Notes: a model not told the origin generated them from the sequence alone. A DNA stretch of 58,388 nucleotides from Burkholderiaceae bacterium (GCA_031291325.1 JARLJG010000017.1:1-58388), one strand, 5' to 3'; shown: positions 18,187 through 27,600, numbered from the stretch's first letter. Program-made: numbers and translations.

Positions 18187-19293
18187 ATGGCCAGCCTCTC
18201 CCTAGTCGGCATGCGTAAATCGTACGCCGCCGGCCCTGAAATCGTTCAAGGCATCGACCTCGAAATTGCCGATGGCGAGTTTATCGTCTTGGTTGGTCCG
18301 TCTGGATGCGGCAAGTCGACCTTGCTGCGCATGGTGGCCGGCTTGGAGGACATCAGTGCCGGTCAGTTGTACATCGATGGTGCGCTTGTCAACGACATCG
18401 CGCCGTCGCAGCGCGGCGTGGCGATGGTATTCCAGAGTTATGCGTTATATCCGCACATGACCGTGCGCCAGAACATGGGATTCAGCCTGAAGCTTGCCGG
18501 TCTGAACTCCGCCGCCATCAAGCGCGCGGTGGAGGAGGTTGCCGACGTGCTGCACATGACGCATCTGCTGGAACACAAGCCGCGTGCGCTGTCGGGCGGC
18601 GAGCGCCAGCGCGTGGCAATCGGACGGGCGATCGTGCGCCAACCGCGCGTCTTCCTGTTCGACGAGCCGCTGTCGAACCTGGATGCTTCGCTGCGCGCGC
18701 AAATGCGCATCGAACTGGCCCGGCTGCACAAAAAGCTCGGCACAACGATGATCTACGTGACCCACGATCAAGTCGAGGCGATGACCCTGGGACAGCGCAT
18801 CGCCGTCCTCAACGCGGGGCGGCTGGAGCAAGTCGGCACGCCCCTGGAATTGTATCGCCGCCCGCGCAATCGTTTCGTCGCAGGTTTCCTTGGCACGCCG
18901 AAGATGAATTTCATACCGCTGAGCGCAACCGACAACGCACTGGAAGCCCTGACTCAAGACGGCGCCAAGCACTCTGGTGCGCCGTCGGATTCGCAGGGAG
19001 CAATGACGCTGGGTATCCGCCCGGAACATCTCAGGCTGGCGAAAAATGGGCAAGGGCTTGAGGCATGCGTCGACTTTACCGAATATCTGGGCGACGCCCA
19101 AATCGTCTACGCCACGCTGGCAGGCAACGACACCCGCGTGGCAATCCATTGCGATGGCAGCGAACCGGCCCTCGCCGTTGGCAAGATGGTCGGGCTATCG
19201 GCAGACGCCGATCGGTTCCATTTTTTTGACACGAGCGGTCGCGCGTTGCCGGCAAAGCATCACTGCCCCATCACGCATGACGTGCCGGCGTAA
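18187..19293 (+). CDS. ABC sugar importer ATPase (MsmX/UgpC/MalK type)
   Basis: 368 residues. Walker A 'GPSGCGKSTLLRM', Q loop 'VFQSYALYPHMTV', signature 'LSGGERQRVAIGRA', Walker B 'VFLFDEPLSNLD' and H loop 'YVTHDQVEAMTLG' are all intact. The C-terminal third (from about residue 240) is the OB-fold regulatory domain with 'LGIRPEHLRL', as in MalK-type ATPases that energise CUT1 importers. It starts 8 bp after the beta-glucosidase stop and powers the two permeases encoded upstream. Confidence 0.95.
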   Translation: MASLSLVGMRKSYAAGPEIVQGIDLEIADGEFIVLVGPSGCGKSTLLRMVAGLEDISAGQLYIDGALVNDIAPSQRGVAMVFQSYALYPHMTVRQNMGFSLKLAGLNSAAIKRAVEEVADVLHMTHLLEHKPRALSGGERQRVAIGRAIVRQPRVFLFDEPLSNLDASLRAQMRIELARLHKKLGTTMIYVTHDQVEAMTLGQRIAVLNAGRLEQVGTPLELYRRPRNRFVAGFLGTPKMNFIPLSATDNALEALTQDGAKHSGAPSDSQGAMTLGIRPEHLRLAKNGQGLEACVDFTEYLGDAQIVYATLAGNDTRVAIHCDGSEPALAVGKMVGLSADADRFHFFDTSGRALPAKHHCPITHDVPA

Positions 19294-19303
19294 GCGCAAC
19301 CCC

Positions 19304-20380
19304 ATGAGCTCCTCACTTTCCAAGAACGACGCCATGCATGCCCATCCCTATCCCGACGGTCCGCGCCTGTTGGCAGATATTGGCGGCACCAACGCGCGCT
19401 TTGCGCTGGAGTACGCCAGCGGAAAAATCATCAATGCCAAGACCCTCGCTTGCGCGGATTTCGCTTCGCTCACCTTGGCTGTCCAAGCCTATTTGAATCG
19501 CTGGTCCTGCGGCGGCATTCGGCACGCCATCGTGGCAATTGCCAATCCGGTCACGGGCGACAGCGTCAAGATGACTAATCACCATTGGGAATTCTCGATT
19601 GAGGCGACCCGCAGCGAATTGAAGTTCGATACCTTGTTGGTGGTCAACGACTTCGCCGCGCTGGCGATGGCTGTTCCCATGTTACGCGACGACGAGTTCG
19701 AACAAATCGGTGGTGGCACGGCGGTGACGGAGGGGGTGATAGGGGTGCTGGGCGCAGGCACCGGTCTCGGTATCGCCGGCCTGATGTTCGTGGACAGTCG
19801 CTGGCTTGCCATCGAGAGCGAAGGCGGCCATGTGGCCTTTTCCCCTTCCGACGAGCGCGAACTGGCCGTCTTGCAATATTGCTGGCAGCGCTACGACCAC
19901 GTATCGGCTGAGCGCCTCGTGTCCGGCCCCGGCATCGCCCTTATCCATGAGGCGCTGGCGGCGCAGCAAACGCCCCATCCTGCGGCCCTCAGCACTGCCG
20001 CGATCGTCGCGCGCGCGATGAGCCGTGCCGACCCGCTGTGCCAGGAAACGATAGAGTGCTTTTGCGGTATGCTGGGAACGGTCGCGGCAAATCTGGCTGT
20101 CACCCTCTGCACCAAAGGCGGCATTTACATTGGCGGAGGCATCGTTCCACGATTGGGCGGTTATTTTGCAACGTCGCCCTTTCGTTCCCGCTTTGAAAGC
20201 AAGGGCCGATTCAGTTCATTCAATGCGCAAATCCCAACTTCGGTCATCACGGCGCCGTTCCCCGCTTTCCCGGGAGCTGCAGCGATCCTGGCCGACTATT
20301 TGGACAGCAAAACGTCAAACCCCTTTGCCGTGCGTCGAGCGGGGCACGAATCCAGTACCGGGGCCAGCCTGCCGAGATGA
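19304..20380 (+). CDS. glk: glucokinase (Glk family)
   Basis: 358 residues from ATG 19304; an ATG at 19334 nearer the first domain is possible. 'LLADIGGTNARFALE' is the phosphate-binding start of bacterial Glk, 'VLGAGTGLGIAGL' the second glycine-rich motif and 'ESEGGHVAFSPSDE' the conserved glucose-contact/His segment; 'GGIYIGGGIVPRL' follows. It converts cytoplasmic glucose, released by the GH1 enzyme, to glucose 6-phosphate. The C-terminal ~20 residues are an extra polar tail. It begins 10 bp after the ATPase gene, so it is in the same operon. Confidence 0.93.
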   Translation: MSSSLSKNDAMHAHPYPDGPRLLADIGGTNARFALEYASGKIINAKTLACADFASLTLAVQAYLNRWSCGGIRHAIVAIANPVTGDSVKMTNHHWEFSIEATRSELKFDTLLVVNDFAALAMAVPMLRDDEFEQIGGGTAVTEGVIGVLGAGTGLGIAGLMFVDSRWLAIESEGGHVAFSPSDERELAVLQYCWQRYDHVSAERLVSGPGIALIHEALAAQQTPHPAALSTAAIVARAMSRADPLCQETIECFCGMLGTVAANLAVTLCTKGGIYIGGGIVPRLGGYFATSPFRSRFESKGRFSSFNAQIPTSVITAPFPAFPGAAAILADYLDSKTSNPFAVRRAGHESSTGASLPR

Positions 20381-20397
20381 ATGAAGGAGACAAGGTG

Positions 20398-21756
20398 ATG
20401 GACAATACAAAGGCGCTGCAAGCGCCAGCACCGTACAACGACATTGAAATTCAAAAAATGAAAAAAAGCCCAGTGTCGTCGAAAAAATCGCCCCTGCTAT
20501 GGGTGCCATCCGGCTACTTCACGATGGCGTTGACCTATGTGACGCTGACCAGCGTCACCGCCATCATGTTCAAGAACCTGGGCATGGACAATGGCAGGGC
20601 GGCCGAGTACGCCAGCTACCTGATCCTGGCCTATACGATCAAGCCGCTGTTCGCGCCGTTTGTCGAGATGTATCGCACCAAGAAATTTTTCGTGCTGTGC
20701 GCGCAGCTGACACTCGGCCTCGGATTTGCCGGCGTCGCCCTGGTCATGGGGCTGCCCGACGGCATCGTGTTGCTGTTGATCGCGTTCTGGATATTGTCGT
20801 TTGTCGGCGCGACCCAGGATATCGCCTCCGATGGCGTGTATGTGACTTCGCTCGATCATAGAACTCAATCGCTGTTTTGCGGCATTCAAAGTCTGAGTTG
20901 GAATATCGGCCCGATCGTCGCCTCCGGCGGACTGGTCTATCTGAGCGGATGGCTGCATGTGAATCACTACCACCACGATCCCAAAGTGTTCGGCCCGGAT
21001 TGGATCGATGCCTGGCGGATCATCTTTTACATTGTGGGGGGCACTACACTCGCCATGGCGGCCTGGCACTTGCGGGCAATGCCCGACGGCGCGCGCGCGG
21101 AAAATGCGCCGACCTCGCTGCGCGGTGCGTGGCATATTTTACGGGACTCCTTCGTCACTTTTTTTCAGAAACGGGATGTCTGGACGATGATTGCCTTCGC
21201 TTTCCTGTTCCGTTTGAGTATCGGCTTTCTGGAAAAAATCGGCCCCTTCTTCATGGTCGACCCGGTGGCAAAGGGCGGACTCGGGCTATCGAACGAATTG
21301 CTCGGCATCGTGTATGGCACCTACGGCTTGATTGCCGTCTTGCTCGGCTCGCTTCTGGGCGGAATTTTCGTCGCCCGGCGCGGTTTGAAATCGACGCTTT
21401 TCCTGTTGTGCTGCGCGGTGAATATACCGAACATCACCTTCCTCCTGATGAGTATCTATCAGCCGAGCAACCTGTTGGTCATCAGCGCCGGGGTGGCGGT
21501 GGAGAAATTCTTTTTCGGCTTCGGATCGGTCGGATTCATGATCTATCTGATGCAACAATTGGCCCCTGGAAAATACACGACCGCGCACTATGCGTTCGGC
21601 ACCGGCTTGATGGGCCTTTGCATGATGGTGACTGGGGTCATTAGCGGCCATTTGCAGCAACATCTCGGCTATGTCAGCTACTTCGCGTTCGTGATGGCCG
21701 CAACCATCCCGTCATTTATCGTCACCTGGTTTGCACCCTTCCACCACAAGGAGTAA
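20398..21756 (+). CDS. AmpG-like MFS transporter, probable sugar carrier
   Basis: 452 residues from the ATG at 20398, preferred because of a GAAGGAG ribosome-binding site; an upstream ATG at 20377 overlapping the glucokinase stop is the alternative. About 12 TM segments. 'PLFAPFVEMYRTKKFFVLCAQ' is the MFS loop 2-3 motif and 'GATQDIASDGVYVTSLD' resembles the AmpG/PAT1 group. Proteins of this group carry muropeptides or sugars and are often found in TonB-receptor glycan loci, where they provide inner-membrane uptake. Here it would be a second uptake route beside the ABC importer. It shares the operon with glucokinase. Confidence 0.78.
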   Translation: MDNTKALQAPAPYNDIEIQKMKKSPVSSKKSPLLWVPSGYFTMALTYVTLTSVTAIMFKNLGMDNGRAAEYASYLILAYTIKPLFAPFVEMYRTKKFFVLCAQLTLGLGFAGVALVMGLPDGIVLLLIAFWILSFVGATQDIASDGVYVTSLDHRTQSLFCGIQSLSWNIGPIVASGGLVYLSGWLHVNHYHHDPKVFGPDWIDAWRIIFYIVGGTTLAMAAWHLRAMPDGARAENAPTSLRGAWHILRDSFVTFFQKRDVWTMIAFAFLFRLSIGFLEKIGPFFMVDPVAKGGLGLSNELLGIVYGTYGLIAVLLGSLLGGIFVARRGLKSTLFLLCCAVNIPNITFLLMSIYQPSNLLVISAGVAVEKFFFGFGSVGFMIYLMQQLAPGKYTTAHYAFGTGLMGLCMMVTGVISGHLQQHLGYVSYFAFVMAATIPSFIVTWFAPFHHKE

Positions 21757-21940
21757 GTGAAAAGTGAATGATGCAAACACGCCGACGGGCTGCGACCAAT
21801 TTTCGGAACCATGTTGTTGGCGTCGGAATTTTCGGCCAGCGCCAACGCAAGGTTTTTACATCATGGTTGCCGCAAAGTGGCGCTTTTTCATTCGTGGGGC
21901 TGCGCCCTTCGATCGCGTATAAACCGACAGGGATTCATCG

Positions 21941-23518
21941 ATGAAACCGATACAAAAAGTCTTGATCGTCGGCGGCGGCACCGCCGGCTGGCTGACGGCG
22001 GCATATCTGGCACGCGTTCTTGGCGCCGCGTCCGCTGACAGCGTGCGTATTACTTTAGTTGAATCCAAGGAAATCGGTATCGTCGGTGTCGGTGAGGCAA
22101 GCTTTCCGTCTATCAGACATACGTTGGCTCTGCTCGGCATCGATGAGGCGCGCTTTATGCGTGAATGCAACGCAACCTTCAAGCAAGGCATTCATTTTGC
22201 CGATTGGGTGCGCCCCCCCGGAACCCCTGGCCGCGATCATTACTTTCACCCATTCAGCCTGCCTAGCCAAAAGCCGGGCGGTCCCGAGTTGTTGCCGTAT
22301 TGGCTGCAAGGCGCAGCCGGCGCCGACGTTCCGCTTGCAGAGGCCGTCACCATGCAAAAGCGCATCGTCGATGCGTCGCGTGGTCCCAAGCGCATGACCG
22401 ACGGGAATTTTGTGGGGGCCATGAATTATGCCTATCACTTCGATACCGTGCGCCTCGGCGCATTGCTCGGCGAACATGCAAGATCGCTCGGTGTCGGCCA
22501 TGTGTTGGCGACTGTCGAGCGGGTCGAACTTGACGCCGACGGCGCCATCGCCTCGGTGGTAACGCGCGAGGCTGGCGCGCTCAGCGCCGACCTGTATATC
22601 GATTGCACCGGTTTTCGCGCAACGTTAATCGGCCAAGCCCTGGGTTCGCCATTTCGCAACATCAACGATGTGCTGTTCAACGATCGCGCGATCGCGATGG
22701 AAGCGCCCTACGCGAGTCCGGACGCCCCGATCCCGCCCTATACGAAGGCGAGCGCGCAAGAGGCGGGGTGGATCTGGGACATCGGCCTGCAACAACGACG
22801 CGGGGTCGGGTATGTGTATTCAAGCCGCTACACCGACGATACGCGGGCAGAGCAAGTGCTGCGCACATACGTGGGAAAAACAAGCGGGCCGGCGGTCGAA
22901 GGACTGAGTCCAAGGTTCCTGAAGCTCAATGTTGGCCATCGCGATGCGCAGTGGGTGAAAAACTGCGTCGCGGTGGGACTGTCGGGCGGATTTATCGAAC
23001 CGCTCGAATCCTCCGGTATTGCCCTGATCGAGATGGCTGCTTATCTGATCGGCCAGTTATTTCCGTTTAACGGGGACACCGCGCCGTTGGCAAAGTTGTT
23101 CAATAATCAGATGACGACGCGGTATGCGCGGATCATCGATTTCATCAAACTGCATTATTGCCTGACGCAGCGCACCGATACGCCGTTTTGGATCGACAAT
23201 GCCGACTCTCGCTCGATACCGGAATCGCTGAAAGACAGGTTGGCCATGTGGCGATGCCGGCCACCGCACCGGCTGGATTTCATCGTCGATCTGGAAATGT
23301 ACCCACCGGCAAGCTGGCAATATGTGCTTTACGGCATGGAGTTCCATACCGACTTCAATGCAAACAAATCTTCTTACCCGCGCTTCGACGAAGCGCGCCA
23401 TGAATTTGAAATGATTCGGAAAATGGGGCAACACGCGCTGCATGATTTGCCGTCTCATCGCGCTTTGGTCGAACATATCTGCGCGCAAAAGGCGGTGTTC
23501 GCGGTCGAATCCAAATAG
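21941..23518 (+). CDS. tryptophan-halogenase-like flavin-dependent protein
   Basis: 525 residues. The N-terminal FAD motif 'VLIVGGGTAGWLTAAYLAR' is the GxGxxG form of flavin-dependent halogenases. 'VGVGEASFPSIRHTLALLGI' and 'NATFKQGIHFADW' match the family, the Lys of 'ATFK' corresponding to the catalytic Lys of tryptophan halogenases. The 'WxWxIP' hallmark is present only as GWIWDIGL, with Gly in place of Pro. Members encoded beside TonB receptors (such as Xanthomonas and Brevundimonas enzymes) can brominate or chlorinate indoles, but their natural role in sugar loci is unresolved. A decayed partial second copy lies at 27385-27600. A free FAD reductase is needed and none is encoded nearby. 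Confidence 0.85.
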   Translation: MKPIQKVLIVGGGTAGWLTAAYLARVLGAASADSVRITLVESKEIGIVGVGEASFPSIRHTLALLGIDEARFMRECNATFKQGIHFADWVRPPGTPGRDHYFHPFSLPSQKPGGPELLPYWLQGAAGADVPLAEAVTMQKRIVDASRGPKRMTDGNFVGAMNYAYHFDTVRLGALLGEHARSLGVGHVLATVERVELDADGAIASVVTREAGALSADLYIDCTGFRATLIGQALGSPFRNINDVLFNDRAIAMEAPYASPDAPIPPYTKASAQEAGWIWDIGLQQRRGVGYVYSSRYTDDTRAEQVLRTYVGKTSGPAVEGLSPRFLKLNVGHRDAQWVKNCVAVGLSGGFIEPLESSGIALIEMAAYLIGQLFPFNGDTAPLAKLFNNQMTTRYARIIDFIKLHYCLTQRTDTPFWIDNADSRSIPESLKDRLAMWRCRPPHRLDFIVDLEMYPPASWQYVLYGMEFHTDFNANKSSYPRFDEARHEFEMIRKMGQHALHDLPSHRALVEHICAQKAVFAVESK

Positions 23519-23594
23519 TCACCGTGGGCGGAGGACGAAGCAATGAAGAGCTACGCGACAACGAATATGCGCAGTCCGGCATCGAAAGACGATC

Positions 23595-24188
23595 ATGCGC
23601 TTTGACTTCAATGTGCTTGTGTTCGCGCTGAGTGTCGCCGCGATACTCCTGACTCCCGGACCGACGAATACCCTGTTGGCAGTGGCGGGGCTGGCCCAAG
23701 GCGCCAGGCGGGCGTCGCCGCTGGTCGTGTTTGAGTTATGCGGTTACCTGGCCGGGATCTCGGCCTGGGGTATGTTCCTGACATCTGCACAACATCATTA
23801 TCCGTGGCTCGGGAGCCTGGTGCGGCTCGTCAGCAGCTGTTACCTGGTGTATGTGGCGGTGAGCTTGTGGCTGGCCGCCCGCGAGCGAGTAGAGAACGGA
23901 CACCGGGCGATCGGAGCGCGGGCCTTATTCGTTGCGACCTTGTTGAACCCCAAGGGTTTGCTTTTTGCATCCGTGATCTTTCCGCCCAACGCGTTTGAGG
24001 ATCGGCAGACTTATCTGGCTACAATGGGTTTGTTCGCCTGCCTGCTGTTGCCGATTGGCTTTGTCTGGATCAAGTTCGGCGCCGCTTTGAGCAAGGGATG
24101 CCTATTCAATCCGCTTAGACTGCAACGCGTGGCAGCGCTGGTCATAGGCACGTTTTCGGCCACCATTGCGTGGAGTGCGTTTCATTAG
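23595..24188 (+). CDS. LysE/RhtB-family exporter
   Basis: 197 residues with six hydrophobic segments. The start 'LVFALSVAAILLTPGPTNTLLAVAGLAQGARRASPLV' is the LysE/RhtB signature (TPGPxN near TM1). Family members export amino acids such as lysine, threonine or homoserine derivatives. The gene follows the halogenase-like gene by 76 bp on the same strand and is convergent with the TonB receptor gene. It may export a metabolite made by the halogenase-like protein; that is only a context guess. Confidence 0.78.
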   Translation: MRFDFNVLVFALSVAAILLTPGPTNTLLAVAGLAQGARRASPLVVFELCGYLAGISAWGMFLTSAQHHYPWLGSLVRLVSSCYLVYVAVSLWLAARERVENGHRAIGARALFVATLLNPKGLLFASVIFPPNAFEDRQTYLATMGLFACLLLPIGFVWIKFGAALSKGCLFNPLRLQRVAALVIGTFSATIAWSAFH

Positions 24189-24492
24189 TTCATGCCGGCA
24201 CAGTGAGCGTGTTGAAACTATCTTGAGATAACTTCTGTCAGCGTCCTATCCTCTGCATTGAGAGGCCCGTATCCTGGCAAACTGCGCATCAACGAAGCAA
24301 GCCGCCGGCTTTCCTGCGCGACCAAGACTGACGCCAGCCGCGCAGACAAGATTTTTTAATACTTGTTCCGCAAGACCGGGCTGATTTTGCGCCGGCATCT
24401 CATTCCAGCAGCAAAAAAGTTGTTGGCGTCGCGTGCGCGCAGTGAAATCGGAGCCGCATCGTACCCTCGACCGCAGCCCAATTCAGAAACGC

Positions 24493-24526
24493 AAAAAGCC
24501 CGAAGACAGCATATGCCTTCGGGCTT
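24493..24526 (-). terminator. rho-independent terminator of the TonB receptor gene
   Basis: Exact 10-bp stem AAGCCCGAAG/CTTCGGGCTT with an 11-base loop, followed on the minus strand by a run of T (five A at 24493-24497 on the plus strand). It lies 64 bp after the receptor stop codon. The remaining 24189-24492 stretch shows no gene or clear signal. Confidence 0.8.
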
Positions 24527-24589
24527 CTTCGACCTGCCAATCATTGTAAGAATCGGCAGGCCAAGGTGCGGCGGACGGTGCTTGCCCGC

Positions 24590-27115
24590 TTAATACTTGA
24601 CTCCAAAATTGATGCCTGCAGTGATCGGCGGCAAATATTGCGCTTGCCAGACCACGACGCCATTTGCCGATTGCTGCGCCAGCGCTGCCGTCTTGATGTT
24701 GGCATTTTCCACGTTGCGAACGTAGGCATCGACGTACCACGACTTGCTGGAGTTGTAACGCAAACCAAGGTCGGTGCGCGTATATGCCTTTTGTTGGTCG
24801 TTGGGATTGTTGGCCACATTGTTCGCCGTAGCCACACCGCCGTCGAACACGCTCAACCAGCTCGCCGATTCGTAGTGCAAGTTGATGCGCGGCGTCAGCG
24901 TCCCTTCGCCAAAGTGGAATACGTGCTGATATTGCAGCGTCGTGCTGAATTTCGGCGTATGCGGCATTCTATTGCCGGTCACGCTTTCGGAATTGACGCC
25001 TGTTGCCGGATTGGCCGGCATGATCTGGCTGTAGTCATTGCTGCCTGCCACCATGGAACCGAGTGTGGCCGTGGGGATGAAGCTGGCAGTGACCTGCAAC
25101 TTGTCGTCCGGGGTCAGTTTTGCCGCCAGTTCGGATTCCAGGGCGATGATTCTGGTCGTGCCGCCGACGTTGTACAGGTTCAGGGTATGTCCGCCGCCAG
25201 GCAATGTCACGGCGCTGGCGAACTGGTAGTCCTTGAATTCTTCGTCGTAGAGCGCGTTATTCCATTTCACTTTGCCGCCGAGGAAGGAACTCTTGGTGCC
25301 CAACTCATAGCTCGTGATGGTTTCCGGCGCGAAGGTGCCAGCCGCACCTGCCGAAGCGCCGCCGTCCTGCAAGCCGCCCGATTTGAAGCCGGTGGAAACG
25401 CTGGCGTAGATCATATTGTTGGCGTCCAGATCATACGCGGCTTTGAGCAGCCATGTCGCCTTGCTGTCGCTGTAGGTGCCGGTGTTCAGGTCGTAGGAAC
25501 TGAGGCCGGATCCTGGCTGGCCGATCGGCACGCCGTTGTTGAGGTTGACATTGATGTTCGAGCTTGGCTGAACCGGCAGGTTCGGCAACGACGCATCGTA
25601 AGTCCACGAATAATCGTTGCCGCCGTTATTGGCCTTGTCGTCCTTGGTGTAGCGCAAGCCGGCGGTCAAATGCAGGCTGTCGGTCGGGTTCCAGGTTTCC
25701 TGGGTGAACAATGCCTTGGAGCTTACGGTTTCATCAGGCTGGATGAATACGCCCATCCAGTTGATCGGCCCCTGGGTGGTGCCGACTTGTTGCGGAATGT
25801 CGAAACGAATGCTGTTGTTTTCGTGGCCATAGTAGGCGCCGAGCAGCCAGTCGACTTCGTGCTTGCCCACCGATTGCAATTGAAATTCGTGGCTGTAGTT
25901 GACGTAGTGCGAGTTGTCGGTGTTGTCGAATTGCGTGTTGCCGCCTGTCGCGAAGCTGGTTGGCACATTTGCGCCGGCGTTCTGGTCGAAGGTCGAGCTG
26001 CCGTTGTAGTTGCCGTAGCCGAAGGTGTAATTCGCGGCCATCGCATCATTGATGTCCCAGTCCACGCGGCTGCGGATATTCTTGGAGACACGGTCGAGCG
26101 ATGGTGCCTGCATGATGAGGGCAGACCACAGGTCCTGTCCCGCGCGCGGGTTTTGCATCAAGTTTTCGTTGGGAGTGCCGTGGTCGACGAAATCTTCGAA
26201 CGACACATTCCACTTCAAGTTAGAACTAGGCCGCCACAGGTAACTCAGGCGCAACGCCGTCTGGTCTTGCGCGTCGTACTTCTTGCCGCTGGTGACGAAG
26301 TCGTTCGAATTGATCGGCTGGAACGACGCTGCGCTGGCAGTCGGATTGGCGGCGAAGTAAGCCGCCTGCTGGCTGGCGATGGAAATATTCGGCGGTGTTT
26401 GGTAATTGACATAGCCGTCATGCTGCTCGTGGTCGAAGGCTACTCGCAGCGCCATCGTGTCATTCAACGGAATGTTGATCGCGCCCTTGGCGCCGGCCGC
26501 GTTGTAGCTGCCGCCGCCGGTTTCAAAACTGTAAGAGTTGTCGCCGATGACCGGCTTGGCAGTTTGCATGTTGACCGCGCCGACAGTGGAATTGCGCCCC
26601 CACAATGTGCCTTGCGGCCCGCGCAAAACTTCAATATCCTCCAGATCGAACAACAGAGCGGTCGCACCTTCCGCACGCGGCGCGTACACGCCATCGACGA
26701 AGATAGCCACTTCTGGATCGGCCTGCTCGGTTTTTGCCTGGTCGTTGCCGATACCGCGCAGCGTCATGGTGATGACGCCGTGGTCGCCCTGGGTAGTGCC
26801 CTGGAATCCCGGCACCAGCGTCGCAATGTCTTCGATGTTTTGCACATGATTGTCTTGCAGAGTGGCAGCCGTCAGCGCCGTAACCGCCACCGGCGTTTTC
26901 TGCAGCGAGGTTGAGCGTTTGGTTGCGGTGACGATGACTTCTTGAATAGCGTTCGGATCGCTCGCGCTTGCTGCTTGCGCTTGCGTCGGCGCTGTGGCAG
27001 GCGCTGCCGATTGCGCCTGAGCCTGCGCCGAGCTTGTGCCGGCCAGGAGTGCAAGAACAGCTAATTGAATCGGGGAGCCCAAGATCCTTCTGGGCATAGC
27101 TATGCGGCTTTTCAT
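24590..27115 (-). CDS. TonB-dependent outer-membrane receptor
   Basis: 841 residues from the ATG at 27115, chosen for its AGGAG ribosome-binding site. A signal peptide ends near 'AGTSSAQAQAQ', then an Ala/Gln-rich linker and the TonB box region 'QEVIVTATKRSTSLQKTP'. The plug contains 'DIATLVPGFQGTTQGDHGVITMTLRGIGND' and 'VLRGPQGTLWGRNSTVGAVNM', and the 22-strand barrel ends in 'AGINFGVKY' with the terminal aromatic residue. It is energised by TonB-ExbBD to bring a scarce nutrient, here probably a glucoside or oligosaccharide, across the outer membrane. Three LacI-type operators lie 78-133 bp upstream, placing it under the same repressor as the sugar importer. Confidence 0.92.
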   Translation of the reverse strand: MKSRIAMPRRILGSPIQLAVLALLAGTSSAQAQAQSAAPATAPTQAQAASASDPNAIQEVIVTATKRSTSLQKTPVAVTALTAATLQDNHVQNIEDIATLVPGFQGTTQGDHGVITMTLRGIGNDQAKTEQADPEVAIFVDGVYAPRAEGATALLFDLEDIEVLRGPQGTLWGRNSTVGAVNMQTAKPVIGDNSYSFETGGGSYNAAGAKGAINIPLNDTMALRVAFDHEQHDGYVNYQTPPNISIASQQAAYFAANPTASAASFQPINSNDFVTSGKKYDAQDQTALRLSYLWRPSSNLKWNVSFEDFVDHGTPNENLMQNPRAGQDLWSALIMQAPSLDRVSKNIRSRVDWDINDAMAANYTFGYGNYNGSSTFDQNAGANVPTSFATGGNTQFDNTDNSHYVNYSHEFQLQSVGKHEVDWLLGAYYGHENNSIRFDIPQQVGTTQGPINWMGVFIQPDETVSSKALFTQETWNPTDSLHLTAGLRYTKDDKANNGGNDYSWTYDASLPNLPVQPSSNINVNLNNGVPIGQPGSGLSSYDLNTGTYSDSKATWLLKAAYDLDANNMIYASVSTGFKSGGLQDGGASAGAAGTFAPETITSYELGTKSSFLGGKVKWNNALYDEEFKDYQFASAVTLPGGGHTLNLYNVGGTTRIIALESELAAKLTPDDKLQVTASFIPTATLGSMVAGSNDYSQIMPANPATGVNSESVTGNRMPHTPKFSTTLQYQHVFHFGEGTLTPRINLHYESASWLSVFDGGVATANNVANNPNDQQKAYTRTDLGLRYNSSKSWYVDAYVRNVENANIKTAALAQQSANGVVVWQAQYLPPITAGINFGVKY

Positions 27116-27192
27116 ATGTCTCCTATTGTAGTGAGGTCCACCGACTCGATTGCGTCCGTGTCCGCCTTTATAAAGTATGTTCTCAATCATTT

Positions 27193-27248
27193 TGAAAACG
27201 TTTGCAGGAAAAATGAAAACGATTTCAATGCGTATGAAAACGATTTCA
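27193..27248. promoter_or_regulatory. three LacI-type operators spaced exactly 21 bp
   Basis: TGAAAACGTTTGCA at 27193, TGAAAACGATTTCA at 27214 and TGAAAACGATTTCA at 27235. The repeat interval is 21 bp, two helical turns, so three dimers would bind the same face of DNA. They lie between the TonB receptor gene (minus) and the LacI gene (plus). The rest of the 27116-27811 gap contains a halogenase remnant and one more operator. Confidence 0.8.
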
Positions 27249-27384
27249 TAATACATTTATAAAAACAGCGATGTCAATTCAAAAGTGCGGATGAAATTGG
27301 TTTTTACGGCTTTTTCGCCACATGTTGCCAGCTGACATTAGTCGGACTGAAATAGTTATTAAGGGGACGATTACACCTGAAACC

Positions 27385-27600
27385 TATCGGCTTGCTCAGT
27401 AATAAGCCGGGCGGCCCCGAGCTATTGCCATGCTGGATTCAGGGCGCAGCAGGTTCCGGCGTCGCTGAAGTTTGATGTCGGTTACCGCGAAGTGCAGCGG
27501 GTTAAAAACTGCGTCGCCGTGGGCCTGTCGGGCGGTTTTTTCGAGCCGCTCGAATCTTCCGGCATTGGCCTGATCGAAATGGCTGCCTATCTTCATGGTG
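27385..27600 (+). pseudogene. remnant of a second tryptophan-halogenase-like gene
   Basis: Two out-of-phase pieces match separate parts of the intact protein at 21941-23518. The first encodes NKPGGPELLPCWIQGAAGSG (intact gene: QKPGGPELLPYWLQGAAGAD). The second encodes VKNCVAVGLSGGFFEPLESS then GIGLIEMAAYLHG (intact: VKNCVAVGLSGGFIEPLESS). About 190 residues between them are deleted, and the frame changes at about 27471. There is no start codon or ribosome-binding site. This is a decayed paralogue, evidence that the locus once held two such genes. Confidence 0.85.

Noticed and set aside
24566-26914. 782-codon plus-strand open frame opposite the TonB receptor
   Set aside because: Val/Arg-rich reverse-frame artefact; the minus-strand receptor has a signal peptide, plug motifs and terminator.
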